Source: Closterium sp. Naga37s-1
Taxonomy: Eukaryota; Streptophyta; Zygnematophyceae; Desmidiales; Closteriaceae
Direction of reading: 5' to 3'
Assembly (NCBI GenBank): GCA_947471745.1
Contig: CANJKZ010000781.1
Location: 310,001-374,000, forward strand
DNA length: 64,000 bases
Shown here piece by piece: positions 9,454 to 21,490 of this stretch. A program made the position numbers and the translations under genes. Every line of letters starts with the position of its first letter. Position 1 is the first letter of the stretch. The notes beneath the pieces are model-generated. The model saw nothing but the letters and a program-made list of their open reading frames with translations. It made no database searches and was not told the DNA's origin.

Positions 9454-11236
9454 CACTCGTGACGTCCCCTCCCCTCAGCAGCTCCGTGAGTGGTACACTG
9501 CACGCCAGAGGGGTGGGGGTGCTGGTCCGTGCACCTACGTCCTGCGCACCGGCGACCGCGCGGGTGAGCAGTGCGGGGGTGCGCACTCCACCCAGCGCTG
9601 CTTTGGCCGCCTCACGGACGCTTGGCGTCACCAGTTCCCTGAGGCCACTGAGATCCCCCGCTGGGGTGAGCTGTCTAGGGCGGGTGTAGCTGTCTTTGAC
9701 CTTGACTTTGATGCTATTCTTGCTGCCGTGTATACTGTGACTATTAGTGATGAGGGTGACTGTTACCGGTGTTTTCCGCCCGACCCGGGCATTGAGACTG
9801 CTGCTCTAGGTACTGGTGAGGCTGCTGCTCTAGGTGCTAGCGAGGCTGCTGCTCTAGGTGCGTCTACTCCCTCAGGTGCTGGTGAGTCTGCTCTCTCAGG
9901 TTCTGCGGCGGCTTCGGCCTCCCACACCTTCACACTTGACTCGGGGGCTTCTCGCTCCTTCTTTCGAGACCGCACCACACTCACGCCGCTTGGCCGGCCA
10001 GTTGCGGTCTCCCTGGTAGACCCCTCTGGGGGTCCTGTCCTTGCTCACTTCTCCACTGTCCTCCCGTGTCCGGCGGCCCCCTCTGGCACCCTGTCTGGTC
10101 TCTACCTCCCCTCGTTCTCTACGAACTTGGTGAGTGGTGCTGACCTACAGGATGCGGGGGTTCACCAGTTCACTCCTGCGAGTCAGCGGGTGACCCACTG
10201 CACGGACGCTCGGACAGGCCGCCACCTGGCCACGTTTACACGTCGGCCAGGGTCGAGCCTGTACACACTGACCACTACGTCTCCTCCAGTCCCTGAGTCT
10301 GGTCAGGTAGCTGCGTCGGGTCAGGTGTTTGCTGCAGCGTCCAGGTCTGGTCCTGAGTCTGCCCCCTGCTCGTGTCGCCTCCTGTCTCACGAGACTCTCC
10401 TCTGGCACCACCGCCTTGGCCACCCCTCCCTGCTTCGTCTCCGGAGCATGGCCTCCCGTGTCCTTGTCTCTGGTCTTCCCCGGTCCCTCCCTCCCCTTCC
10501 TCCGGGGCCAGGCCCTACCTGCGTCCCCTGTGTCGAGGGACGGCAGCGGGCTACCCCTCACTCCTCCCAGTTTCCTCCGACAGAGGCCCCGCTGCAGACG
10601 CTTCACATGGACGTGTGGGGCCCGGCCCGCGTCCGTGGACAGGGTCACGAGCGCTACTTCCTGCTGGTGGTTGACGACTACTCGCGTTACACCACAGTCT
10701 TCCCCTTGCGCAGCAAGGGTGATGTCACTGAGGTGTTGATCGACTGGATCCGCGCAGCTCGTCTCCAGCTCAGGCGGAGCTTTGGCTCGGACTTTCCTGT
10801 TCTGCGTCTGCACTCTGACAGAGGCGGAGAGTTCTCCTCTGGCCTTCTGCGAGCCTACTGTCGTGCACGAGGCATCCGCCAGACCTTCACGCTTCCGGAC
10901 TCTCCACAGCAAAATGGGATTGCTGAGCGCCGCATTGGCATGGTCATGGACGTCGCCCGTACGTCCATGATGCATGCGGCTGCCCCCCATTTTCTGTGGC
11001 CGTTTGCGGTTCGGTACGCGGCGCATCAGATCAACCTTCAGCCCAGGGTCTCCATGCCGGAGACCTCCCCAGCTTTGCTGTGGACGGGGAAGGTTGGCGA
11101 TGCGTCTGCGTTCCGTGTCTGGGGATCTCGGGCGTTTGTCCGCGACTTGTCTGCGGACAAGCTGTCCCCTCGTGCTGCTCCTTGCGTCTTCCTGGGTTTC
11201 CCCCCTGGGATAGGGAGGAAGGTGCAGGAGGAGTGA
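8390..11236 (+). pseudogene. Element A Gag-protease-integrase polyprotein, truncated
   Basis: The frame of 948 codons starts MATPSVLAFD. Residues 1-230 are a copia-type Gag. Residues about 255-345 are almost pure glycine, then a Gln run. Next is a C-x13-C-x3-H-x4-C stretch (PCTYVLRTG...CGGAHSTQRC) where a zinc knuckle is expected. The protease motif is LDSGAS, the pre-integrase domain HHRLGH...CVPC, and the integrase catalytic residues are MDVWGP, HSDRGGEF and NGIAERR (D, D, E all present). The last ten or so residues before the stop at 11236 are read from flanking host DNA. With no RT this copy cannot move by itself. Confidence 0.9.
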
Positions 11237-11365
11237 GGAGGGGTAAACATTCCAAGCGTTGTGTCTCAGTGCAGCCTCTCAGTGCAGCCTGTTGAACGCT
11301 TGACATGGCAAAAAGCGAGTGCCTTCAGAAATGTTTCGTCTACAGCTCAACAATGCAGCACTCAC
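11208..11365. other. Remnant intron of gene L next to element A
   Basis: Sequence following the GTGAGT donor at 11360-11365 (minus). No other feature. Confidence 0.5.
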
Positions 11366-11995
11366 GAAAGCACGTCTTGTCCGCCTCGTTGAAGTAAAAA
11401 CCTCGCTTGTTGCAATTGCACACGGATTCGGTATGAGTGAGAGCAAGGCAGTGAGCCTGCAACCCACACTCCACGCTGACACATGGGTCTGCAGAGGAAG
11501 TGATGGTGACGCAGGAAAAGCGGGTTAAATGAGTGGAACTGTTGCTTTTGATCGTAAACTGTGCACTCACCCACACACCAGCACTCACCCACTAAACACC
11601 TCTTGTTGTCGCCGTCGAATACAAGACCATCCTTGCACACACACACGATCGTGTCACCCACATCAACAGTGCAGGTGGCTTCCCCACAGTCCTCGTTGGC
11701 ACACGAGTCTGCAAAGAGATCGTATTGTTTCAAGCAAGGGCAACGAGGCACACACACCAGCACAGAAGCAACGTAAGGAAAGGGTCAAAACAAGAAAAAC
11801 CCGGCTTATGATTGTGCGTCGCTCAAGCGCACTCCAGCACTCATCCGCACGCCAGCACCACAAGTCTACAGCCACTGGCGTGTGGCATTCAGCCTACTCA
11901 CCACCAACGGTGCTGGCGTGGGTCGCGAGGAAGATGATGGCAACGACACCCGCGGCGAGGCCACACAGGCCGAACACGCGCGCGCAGGGCTTCAT
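11366..11995 (-). pseudogene. Gene L, 5' part: signal peptide and two EGF-like exons
   Basis: Exon 1 (11902-11995) encodes MKPCARVFGLCGLAAG then a hydrophobic run ending ATHAS, a classical signal peptide; its donor is GTGAGT. Exon 2 (11589-11708, 120 bp) encodes DSCANEDCGEATC...CVCKDGLVF...KRC. Exon 3 (11366-11488, 123 bp) encodes a PCVSVECGLQAHC...CNCNKRGFYFNEADKTC module. All join in phase 1 with CTGCAG or TTTGCAG acceptors and GTGAGT donors. The product would be secreted and rich in six-cysteine EGF-like modules. Gene R (48,686) is its head-to-head paralogue with one more module. Downstream the gene runs into element A. It is broken as a gene, although each exon is intact. The biological role is unknown. 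Confidence 0.83.
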
Positions 11996-12814
11996 GGCGA
12001 CCAACTGGAGAGGAGACGGCCGGAAAACGGGGAGACGGGGAAACGGGAGCGATCGATCACACGCAACGGCGCACAGGCGACGGCGCGGGGAACCGGGAAG
12101 GAGTCGGGATGGCGACGGGGAAGCGGGAGTCAATCAAGGGTGCGGCGACAGCGGACGGAGCGGGGAAACGGGCGGGTGGCGAGAAGTTTCTGGTCCGGGT
12201 TGACCCACCGGGACTGACGTCGTTGCTAGTGGCGACGAAGTGAGATTGGGTGCGACTGAGAAGGTGCGACTAAGGAGACGAAGGCACGAAATGAGCGAGA
12301 GCGCTGGGAGAATGTGATTGAGCTCCCGAGAGTGGGCGTCTATGTGGTCAATCGCAGTCTTCTTCGCATTTGACCAATCATCTTGCAGACTCGCGAAAGT
12401 GGGGAGGCGCACGGAGGGAGGCGCAGCAGGCTGCGGGAGGAAGAGGGGAGTGGAAAACGAGTCAGGGAGATCGGCGCTGCGCCGATGCCAGGATTCGTGC
12501 TTTCGCTCGACCTTGGGACTAAGCCGCGGCGATGGTGTTGGCGCAGCGAGGAGTGGATCGGGGGTGTGGTGACGACTGTCGTCATGATGCGCACTAAGGG
12601 GAGGAACGCGAATGGATGGACGAGGGCGGGAGGAAAGCGTAAGGAAGGCGCTCAGCGTGCAGCTAGTAATCGCGATCCGAACTCCGCGGCGGGCCGCAAT
12701 GGCAGAGAAGGTTCCGCATCTAGTACCAGCAGCGCGATTGAGCACACCAGGGTTGGCGTGAACTGCGGGACTTGCGGGGAGTGAAGGACGAACGCGTTAC
12801 TACCAAACTGTCTC
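11996..12814. promoter_or_regulatory. Left half of the shared upstream region of genes L and R
   Basis: GC-rich DNA upstream of the gene L start codon. With 47,694-48,685 it would form a 1.8-kb intergenic region between two divergent genes once element F is removed. No core promoter motif is distinct. Open frames on both strands look like composition artefacts. Confidence 0.5.
12810..12814. other. Target-site duplication of element F, left
   Basis: gtctc occurs directly before the left LTR of F (tgttatgag) and again at 47689-47693 after the right LTR (ccttaca). Confidence 0.95.
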
Positions 12815-13050
12815 TGTTATGAGTTGTACGAAAGAAGAGTGCGCAGTATTCAATAACGCGGAAGTGATTACAACTACTGAGCAAAAAACGAGGCCTAGGC
12901 ATAATATAGCAAAGCTAGCTAGGCCGAGGTCGCGGAGTCGCGCGAAGGTTGGGTGCAGGTTTGGGTTTGGGAAACCCGAAGGCGACGCGGGGGACGTTCG
13001 GGAGGCGAGGTCGACGAACCGAGCCTGAACACCGAAAAGTTGGAATTGTA
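12815..13050 (-). repeat. 3' LTR of F, first piece
   Basis: Starts tgttatgagttgtacg and breaks at 13050 where element C is inserted. It resumes at 40538-40581. Confidence 0.93.
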
Positions 13051-13496
13051 TGTTGGAAACAAGTGATTTAAGCGCCTCTGTCGTGTCGAAACACTAAAGT
13101 CGCAAACGAAGCGAAACACAGCGAAGCATCAGCGAGTCAACCCTCAGAGGTTGAGTAACTGCTGGAGGTTACGCGAAAGACAAAGGTCAGCGACCTTTGA
13201 CCTGACAAGTACAGCGCGACAGCAAGGACAAACAACTGACTCGTTATTGAGCAGTTGCCCGAGTCGTCACTGTATCGAACTGCAACAGCAACAGTAAAAC
13301 GGTTATTGGTTACAACCTTTCATATTCCCTTGTAATCTTATAAAAGCTTGTATCTCTTTATTTTAATCAATCTACTTTGCTCTCACATACCAGCGCAAGG
13401 TGGTTCAAGTACCTTATTATACGCTTCCGCATTTACAACAAGTCCTACCCAGAGTTTAGCCTTGCAAAGATCCTAAGGGCTTTTCTCAGCCCAACA
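13051..13496 (+). repeat. 5' LTR of C
   Basis: tgttggaaac...cagcccaaca, 446 bp, followed by the PBS tggtatgagagc. The 3' LTR is also 446 bp once E is removed. Confidence 0.95.
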
Positions 13497-13557
13497 TGGT
13501 ATGAGAGCTATCAGGGTAAACTCAACCACTATCAAGACACCTACAACATCAGAAGGC

Positions 13558-14188
13558 ATGGCAACACAGAAGGAGAGAAGCTCCTCTAACGACTCTCTCG
13601 GTACTACTCCTACTCCACCTCCTGCCTCTGGCCTACAGACAGAGGAGGGTACGCACCAAGACCAGCAGCTGGATCTACTGAAACTCCCGCAAATCAAGCC
13701 GCGGGCTTCGACCCAAGCATGATGGAGAAATTCTTCTCCTTCATGTCCTTCAACGAACAACACCAGCAAGCGGCACCTGCGCAGTCAAACATCAGCAACA
13801 ACAACAACGACGTTACACCCATGAGCCTCGATGGTTCATCTTACGCGCGCGGAAATCAGCAACAGCAGCCTACCTTCGCTCCGTACGAGCCCCAGCGCGG
13901 CTCCATCAGCTTCATGCCGCAGCCTTCATCTGGACAAGAGAAAACATTGGATGCGCTTCAGGTTCAGTCATAGTTCGCGCTTCAGGTTCAGTCGTAGTTC
14001 GCGCACGTCTTAAAGTTGCAGACGTCAAGTCCATTCGACGGAACCTGGTCTTTCGAATTCGAGCTGATGATGGAAGGCGCATAAATTCTCGGATTCTTCG
14101 ACGGGTCCCTACCATACCCAACACACGGAACGCAATACGACAAGCAGCAGTACACATATCAGTCGATGATGGCATATACAATCCTGCT
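13558..14188 (+). pseudogene. Element C gag, 5' part
   Basis: Starts MATQKERSSSNDSLG, matching the gag start of H at 57,945 (minus). A frameshift lies near 13,660 relative to H: the reading frame moves before the MMEKFFSFMSFNEQH stretch. A 24-bp tandem duplication at about 13,956-14,003 doubles LQVQS*FA, each copy carrying TAG where H has CAG-type Gln. The gene is broken at 14,188 by insertion of B and continues at 21,491. Confidence 0.85.
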
Positions 14189-14193
14189 GAGGA

Positions 14194-14318
14194 TGTCAGA
14201 TTTATATGACATAGCTACTGTAGGCTATAGCGGGGTAGCACATATGGGGTACAGTTTTCTAGGGTTTACATTTGTACCCAACTTTCCCTTAGTCAATTCA
14301 TTCTCGTTCAGTTTCTCA
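14194..14318 (+). repeat. 5' LTR of B
   Basis: tgtcagattt...gtttctca. One difference (c to a) from the 3' LTR. Confidence 0.95.
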
Positions 14319-14439
14319 TGGTATCGAGCATGTTCCCCTGTGGGAACTGTTCCTAGGGCCCACCACATTTTTTTTCCTGCCCGGAGCGCGCTCTCCACTG
14401 CCCGAGTCGCGCTCCCCTCTCTCGACCCTGTCGCGCCGC

Positions 14440-15190
14440 CTTAGCGGCCCCGTCGCGTCGCGCGTGCGGCCCCGTCGCGTCGCCCTCGCGGCCCCTTCAC
14501 GTCGCGCCGCCGTAGCGGCCGCGTCGCGCCGCCCTCGCGGCCCCGATCCGCCGCCCTCGCGGCTCCTTCGTGTCGCGCCGCCCTCGCGGCCCTTTCACGC
14601 CGCCCTCGCGGCCCTTTCTAGCCGCCCTCGCGGCCCTTTCTAGCTGCCCTCGCGGCCTCTTCAAGCCGCCCTCGCGACCCCCCCCCCTCCTAGCCGCCCT
14701 CGCGGCCCCATCGCCTACCCCTGCGGCCCCGGCGCCGCCCTTCCCTGCCTCGGCGCCGCCTCTGCTGGCCCCGTCGCCTACCCCTGCGGCCCCGGAGCTG
14801 CCCTTCCCGGCCCCGGCGCCGCCTCTACTGGCCCCGACGCCGCTCCATCCGGCCTCGCCGCCGCTCCACCCGGCCCCGCCGCCGTCCTCACGCGGCCTCG
14901 CCGTCACCACCGAGCCGCCGGCGCCGCCGAGCTACTGCCGAGCCGCCCGATCCACCCGAGCCGCCCGAGCCGCCGCGCCACCTGAGCCGCCCGAGCCGCC
15001 GGGTCGCCGAGCCGCCGAGCTGCAGTTGCTGCCGCACCGCCGTACCGCCGAGCCGCCCGAGCCGCCCGAGTCGCCGAGTCGCCGAGCCGCAGTTGCTGCC
15101 GAGCCGCCGTACCGCCGAGCCGCCCGAGCCGCCCGAGCCGCCGAGTTGCCGACCCGCCGAGCCGCCGAGCCGCCCAAGCCGCCCTGTCCG
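14440..15190 (+). repeat. GC-rich leader repeats of B
   Basis: Units such as cgccctcgcggcccc, then ccgagccgcccgagccg repeats, fill the leader up to a conserved GTAAGAGCAG at 15191. Open frames here (Ala/Pro/Arg-rich) are repeat artefacts. Confidence 0.8.
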
Positions 15191-15258
15191 GTAAGAGCAG
15201 CGCCTCTGTCACTGCACTGCCCTTACCCTACTGTTCGCGCTGCTAGTCTACTGCTGTC

Positions 15259-18200
15259 ATGGCTACCCCTAGTGTCCTCGCTTTTGACGCTGAGGGTCGG
15301 GCCATTGACTTTGACGTCTGGGTAGATGACCTGCAGCTTTTCCTACAGTGCGATAGGGCAGACGGTCTCTCCCTCTTTGACCTCACCTCTGGTGCCTCTC
15401 CTGCCCCTGCTGCTGATGCCGACGCCACTGTTCGCTCACAGTGGGCCACACGCGATGCTGCTGCACGTCTTGCTGTGCGTCGCCACCTGCCTACCTCTGA
15501 GCGTGCGCACTTTAGCCAGTACAAGAGTGCTCACACCTTGTACGACGCTGTAGTTGCGCGCTACTCCTCCCCTGCCACTGCTGCACTGAGCCGCCTCATG
15601 CTACCGTACCTCTTCCCTGACCTTGCTGCCTTTCCCACAGTCGCTGACCTCATTACGCACCTCCGCACTAGTGACACTCGCTACCGCGCTGCGCTTCCTG
15701 CTGAATTCTGCGCCAAGAACCCCCCCCCCATGTACATCACCCTCTACTACATAGTCACCCGGCTCCCTGACTCCCTTCGCGTAGTCAGGGACCACTTCCT
15801 CTCAGTTTGCCCCACCACTCTCACCGTTGACCTCCTCGAGAAGGCCCTCCTAGCAGCAGAGAAGAGCATAGTCGCTGTAGGAGCCTCTCGTGGTGACCCT
15901 CGCACCCCCGTCTTTGAGGGGTGTTCCCCCTCCCCCCTTTTGCCCTCTGTTGCCTCTGCTGCTGCGGCCGACCTCGTTGGTTTCGAGTCGGTCGGCGCTG
16001 CGTCTGCCCCGAGCGGGAGACGCCGCACCGGCAAGGGCAAGGGTGCTGGAGGGGTTGGCGGGGGTGGCGGTGGAGGCAGTGGAGGGGGTGGGGGTGGTGG
16101 TGGGAGTGGTGGCGGGGGTGGAGGTGTCGGTGGCGGCAGTGGAGGCGGAGGCGGCGGCGGCGGTGGCGGTGGGAGCGGAGGTGGCGGAGGTGGCGGCGGT
16201 GGAGGAGGCGGCGGCGGAGGAGGTGGAGCTGGTCGGGGTGGCGCTGCACAGAGGGTCGGCTCCGGTGGTGGTCAGCGCCAGCAGCAGCAGCAGCAGCGGC
16301 AGCAGCGCACTCGTGACATCCCCCCCCCTCAGCAGCTCCGTGAGTGGTACGCTGCACGCCAGCGGGGTGGGGGTACTGGTCCGTGCACCTACGTCCTACG
16401 CACCGGCGACCGCGCGGGTGAGCAGTGCGGGGGTGCGCACTCCACCCAGCGCTGCTTTGGCCGCCTGACGGACGCTTGGTGTCACCAGTTCCCTGAGGCC
16501 ACTGAGATCCCCCGCTGGGGCGAGCTGTCTAGGGCGGGTGTAGCTGTCTTTGACCTTGACTTTGATGCTATTCTTGCTGCCATGTATGCTGTGACTATTA
16601 GTGATGAGGGTGACTGTTACCGGTGTTTTCCGCCCGACCCGGGCATTGAGACTACTGCTCTAGGTACTGGTGAGGCTGCTGCTCTAGGTGCTAGCGAGGC
16701 TGCTGCTCTAGGTGCTCGTGTGTCTGCTCTCTCAGGTACTGCGTCGGCTTCGGCCTCCCACACCTTCACCCTTGACTCGGGGGCTTCTCGCTCCTTCTTT
16801 CGAGACCGCACCACACTCACGCCGCTTGGCCGGCCAGCTGCAGTCTCTCTGGCAAACCCCTCTGGGGGTCCTGTCCTTGCTCACTTCTCCATTGTCCTCC
16901 CGTGTCCGGCGGCCCCCTCTGGCACCCTGTCTGGTCTTTACCTCCCCTCGTTCTCTACAAACTTGATGAGTGGTGCTGACCTACAGGATGCGGGGGTTCA
17001 CCAGTTCACTCCTGCGAGTCAGCGGGTGACCCACTGCACGGACGCTCGGACAGGCCGACACCTGGCCACGTTTACACGTCGGCCGGGGTCGAGCCTGTAC
17101 ACACTGACCACTGCGTCTCCTCCAGTCACTGCGTCTGGTCAGGTAGCTGCGTCGGGTCAGGTGTTTGCTGCAGCGTCCAGGTCTGGTCCTGAGTCTGCCC
17201 CCTGTTCGTGTCGCCTCCTGTCGCACGAGACTCTCCTCTGGCACCACCGCCTTGGTCACCCCTCCCTGCTTCGTCTCCGAGGCATGGCCTCCCGTGTCCT
17301 TGTCTCTGGTCTTCCCCGGTCCCTCCCTCCCCTTCCTCCGGGGCCAGGCCCTACCTGCGTCCCTTGTGTCGAGGGGCGGCAGCGGGCTGCCCCTCACTCC
17401 TCCCAGTTTCCTCCGACAGAGGCCCCGCTGCAGACGCTTCACATGGACGTGTGGGGCCCGGCCCGCGTCCGTGGACAGGGTCACGAGCGCTACTTCCTGC
17501 TGGTGGTTGACGACTACTCGCGTTACACCACAGTCTTCCCCTTGCGCAGCAAGGGTGATGTCACTGAGGTGTTGATCGACTGGATCCGCGCAGCTCGTCT
17601 CCAGCTCAGGCAGAGCTTCGGCTCGGACTTTCCTGTTCTGCGTCTGCACTCTGACAGAGGTGGAGAGTTCTCCTCTGGCCTTCTGCGAGCTTACTGTCGT
17701 GCACGAGGCATCCGCCAGACCTTCACGCTTCCGGACTCTCCACAGCAAAATGGGATTGCTGAGCGCCGCATTGGCATGGTCATGGACGTCGCCCGTACGT
17801 CCATGATGCATGCGGCTGCCCCCCATTTTCAGTGGCCGTTTGCGGTTCGGTACGCGGCGCATCAGATCAACCTTCACCCCAGGGTCTCCATGCCGGAGAC
17901 CTCCCCAGCTTTGCTGTGGACTGGGAAGGTTGGCGATGCGTCTGCGTTCCGTGTCTGGGGATCTCGGGCGTTTGTCCGCGACTTGTCTGCGGACAAGCTG
18001 TCCCCTCGTGCTGCTCCTTGCGTCTTCCTTGGCTTCCCCCCTGACGCGCCAGGGTGGCAGTTCTACCACCCCACCTCTCGCCGTGTTCTGTCCTCCCAGG
18101 ACGTCACGTTTGACGAGTCGGTCCCCTACTACCGCCTCTTCCCCTACCGCACTCCGTCCCTCCCCCCACCACCGCTCTTCCTTGTGCCAGGTCCCCCCCC

Positions 18201-21153
18201 GATAGACCCCCTCCCCCCTCAGGGTCCTGCCCCTTCAGGTGTGTCCCAGGTAGACGCAGTCGAGCCTGTCGAGGTTACTGGTGACTCTGGTGCTGCTGAG
18301 GGTGCTGAGCCTGGGGGTGCTGAGCGTGTGGGTGCTACACCTGGGGGTGCTGAGCCTGAGGGTGCTACTACTGGGGGTGCTGAGCCTGGGGGTACTGAGC
18401 CTGGAGGTGCTACTACTGGGGGTGCTGAGCCTAGGGGTGCTGAGCCTGGGGGTGCTGAGCCTGGGGGTGCTACGCCTGGAGGTGCTGAGCCTGGGGGTGC
18501 GGAGCCTGAGGGAGCTGGGCCTGCTTGTGTGGCGTCTGGCGGTGCTGAGCCTGGAGGTTCTCCGGGTGCTTCGTCTCGGCGGGAGCCACTCTCTCCACAG
18601 GAGCTGCGCGAGTGGTTTGCCCGGCGCTGGAGGCGTGCTGCTGGTGCTGGAGGTTCTTCGGCTACTGAGGGTGCTGGTGCCGCGGGTCCCGGAGGTGCTC
18701 GTACTGGGAGTACTGGAGCTGCTGGGCCTACGGGTACGACTGGAGCTGGAGCTGCTGAGGGTGTTGACGCTGAGGCTACTACTGTCGGTCCTGGAGGCGG
18801 TCCTGCTGGGGGTGCTCCTGGTGCTGCTGGAGGTACTGGAGCTGGAGGTGCTGCTGGCGCTGGTGCTGCCGCTGGGGGTACTGGTGCTGTCCCTGCTGTG
18901 TCTGGAGTCGCCGCGCGGCCTCGGCCGTACTTCGTTCCGCTCCTTCAACAGGTTCTTGGTCTCCCGCCTTCTACTGGTCCTCCTCCTCCCTTAGAGTGTC
19001 CACAGCCTGTCCTGTCACAGTTACAGTTACAGCCGGCCTCCCCACTGCCCGCTCCTTCTCCCTACACTGGTCCTACTGGAGGTCTTGCCGAGCGTCGTGA
19101 GCCTGCGTCGCGTCCTGCGTCGCCTGTCCGTACTGCTCGCGCTAGTGGTCGTGGTTCGCGTCAGCGTCCTCCTCCTGTCCCTGGCACGCACCGGATGTCT
19201 CTGCGTCCGTCCACTGCTCCTCTGCGTGCCCCTTTGCCTTCTCCTCCTGAGTCCTCTCTTCCTGCTCTTCCCGACCCGGAGTCGGACTCTCTTCGTGCTG
19301 CCAGTCCTACTGTCACGCGTCTCCTTGCTACTGTCGTCACTGACCCTTCCTTTGAGTCCATTGCTGCGTCTGCCCTAGTTGCTGAGCTCGTCGACTTTGC
19401 TGCTCGGTGTCGTCTAGACTACGCTGCTAGTCTTGTCGTTGAGTCTGAGTCTGTCTGTCCTCCGTCCGTCGGGGGTGAGTGTGCCCTTGGCACGGACGTC
19501 CTTGAGGACAGGCAGGAGGAGTTCCAGTGTTTGGCTGCTGCTTCACCTCATCTCGTGTCCGTACTGCTTACCCCTGAGGGAGACCCGGATGCACTTGACA
19601 TCCCGACTCCGCGCTCTTACGCGGAGGCGATAGAGGGTCCCTACTCCTCTCAGTGGCAGGCAGCTATGGACACAAAGATGGCTTCCTGGAAGTCCACAGG
19701 CACCTACGTTGACGAGGTTCCCCCGCCTGGGGCGAACATCGTCAGTGGCATGTGGATTTTCAGGGTGAAGCGACCGCCGGGTTCTCCGCCTGTCTTCAAG
19801 GCGCGTTACGTGGCTCGTGGCTTCAGTCAGGGGCAGGGAGTTGACTACTTTCAGACCTTCTCTCCCACCCCGAAGATGACCACTCTTCGGGTACTGCTGC
19901 ACATAGCTGCTCACCGTGACTACGAGCTGCACTCTCTTGACTTCAGCACTGCTTTCTTGCAGGGCAGCCTGCACGAGGAGATCTGGCTGCGTCGCCCACC
20001 TGGCTTCACTGGGTCTTTTCCTCCTGGCACCCAGTGGAGCCTCCGGTGACCAGTCTACGGTCTCCGCCAGGCACCGCGTGAGTGGCACGACACACTGAGG
20101 ACTACACTTGCGGCTCTTGGGTTTGCTCCCTCTACTGCCGACCCGTCGCTGTTTCTGCGCACCGACACTTCTTTGCCGCCGTTCTACATCCTCGTGTACG
20201 TCGACGACTTGGTCTTTGCCACAGCTGACACTGCTGGACTCGCCCACGTGAAGTCCGAGCTGCAGAAGAGACACACGTGCACAGACCTGGGTGAACTGCG
20301 CAGCTACCTTGGCTTGCAGATCACCCGGGACAGAGCACGCCGCACCATTACCCTGACTCAGTCACACATGGTGCAGTAGGTCCTTCAGCGCTTCGGCTTC
20401 ACGTACTCCTCGCCTTAGGCCACTCCTCTGCCTACTCGCCACTCGCTCTCAGCTCTGCCTTCGGATGAGTCCGTAGAGTCGAGTGGCCCGTACCCAGAGC
20501 TTGTTGGCTGCCTCATGTACCTGATGACCTGCACACGACCTGACCTCGCATACCCTCTTAGCATTCTCGGACCGGAGCACATGGCTGCAGCGAAGAGGGT
20601 GTTGCGTTACTTGTGCAGTACGTCGGGCATGGGGCTTGTGCTTGGAGGGCAGAGTCCAGTGGTCCTTACTGGGCACGCAGACGCTTCTTGGGCTGACGAC
20701 CAGGCTACGCAGCGGTCGTCACAGGGTTACACCTTCAGCCTTGGTTCCGGCTCTGTTTCGTGGCGGGCTACCCGCTCGTCTTCTGTTCTCGGCTCCAGTT
20801 GTGAGGCTGAGATCTACGCCGGGGCCATGGCTGCACAGGAGCTTCGCTGGCTCACCTACCTGCTGACTGACCTCGGAGAGCCGCCTCGTTCTCCTCCAGT
20901 GCTGTACGTAGACAACAAGGCCATGCTGGCCTTGTGTCGAGAGCAGAGACTGGAGCACAGAACGAAGCACATTGCTCTCCGCTACTTCCTTGTTCGTGAG
21001 CTACAGCAGCGTGGTCAGCTGCGGCTTGCGTACGTGGCCTCTTAGGCCAACACTGCTGATATCTTCACCAAGGCACTTGCGCCTTGTGATCATCAGCGCT
21101 TCTGTACTCAGCTGGGTCTTGTGCCTACCTTGCCTCACTTGCTCACCCCTTGA
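15259..21153 (+). pseudogene. Element B Gag-Pol polyprotein with four in-frame stops
   Basis: A single frame of about 1,965 codons in copia order: Gag (MATPSVLAFDAEG), Gly-rich stretch (about residues 255-335), C-x13-C-x3-H-x4-C, protease LDSGAS, integrase (HHRLGH, MDVWGP, HSDRGGEF, NGIAERR), a GGAEP-type repeat region (about 18,290-18,960), RT with YVDD, RNase H (TGHADASWADD, YVDNKA). Stops are at 20047 (TGA), 20377 (TAG), 20416 (TAG) and 21043 (TAG). A 27-bp in-frame deletion near 20,566 removes part of ARYVAPGRH. The first 1,596 codons are open, so Gag, protease and integrase could still be made, but RT is cut before its YVDD. Confidence 0.93.
18290..18960 (+). repeat. GGAEP-coding repeat in the element B polyprotein
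   Basis: Imperfect 15-bp units (ggtgctgagcctggg) encode GGAEP-type pentapeptides between integrase and RT, then Gly/Ala/Thr-rich sequence. Length and motif differ in D, E and I, so the spacer is a fast-changing, probably disordered linker. Confidence 0.85.
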
Positions 21154-21360
21154 CCTTGTTTGTACTGTTGCATATATATATACACCTGCTCTTGCTTGTC
21201 TAGCCTTATATATATATGTAATCCTGCATGTGAACTGGCCTTGTGGCCTTGAACTTGTGCTCGGAATGTGTGGTGACTTTGTGATCCACCCTGAGCTTGC
21301 TTTGCTTTGCTTGACTGGTCTTGTGACCCCTTGTTCTCCCCCACTTTGCCTATGGGGGTG

Positions 21361-21485
21361 TGTCAGATTTATATGACATAGCTACTGTAGGCTATAGCGG
21401 GGTAGCACATATGGGGTACAGTTTTCTAGGGTTTACATTTGTACCCAACTTTCCCTTAGTCAATTAATTCTCGTTCAGTTTCTCA
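21361..21485 (+). repeat. 3' LTR of B
   Basis: 125 bp, followed by the gagga duplication and then the gag of C. Confidence 0.95.
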
Positions 21486-21490
21486 GAGGA

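Larger units (their letters stand above)
7057..11207 (+). mobile_element. Copia element A, 3'-truncated
   Basis: The 5' LTR is 7057-7187 (131 bp, TG...CA). The primer binding site (tggtatagagc) follows at 7188. A GC-rich repetitive leader precedes a Gag-protease-integrase frame from 8390. Similarity to element B stops after 11207 within the integrase C-terminal region. Reverse transcriptase, RNase H and the 3' LTR are absent, so no target duplication can be checked. It lies inside gene L and was probably cut by a deletion that also removed an exon of that gene. Confidence 0.92.
14194..21485 (+). mobile_element. Copia element B, full length with LTRs
   Basis: Two 125-bp LTRs (14194-14318 and 21361-21485) differ at a single base. 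gagga is duplicated at 14189-14193 and 21486-21490, where it interrupts the gag of C. PBS tggtatcgagc is at 14319; the purine tract tatgggggtg precedes the 3' LTR. 7,292 bp. The near-identical LTRs show a recent insertion, although the coding frame has already gained four stops. Confidence 0.96.

Noticed and set aside
10145-11026. Minus-strand frame of 293 codons
   Set aside because: Antisense shadow of the element A integrase; the same shadow recurs in B, D and I.
12134-12784. A gene between L and the F insertion
   Set aside because: Open frames on both strands lack motifs, and the region is GC-rich upstream sequence.
18235-18994. Leu/Val-rich or Ser/Thr-rich frames over the linker
   Set aside because: Out-of-frame readings of the GGAEP-coding repeat in element B.
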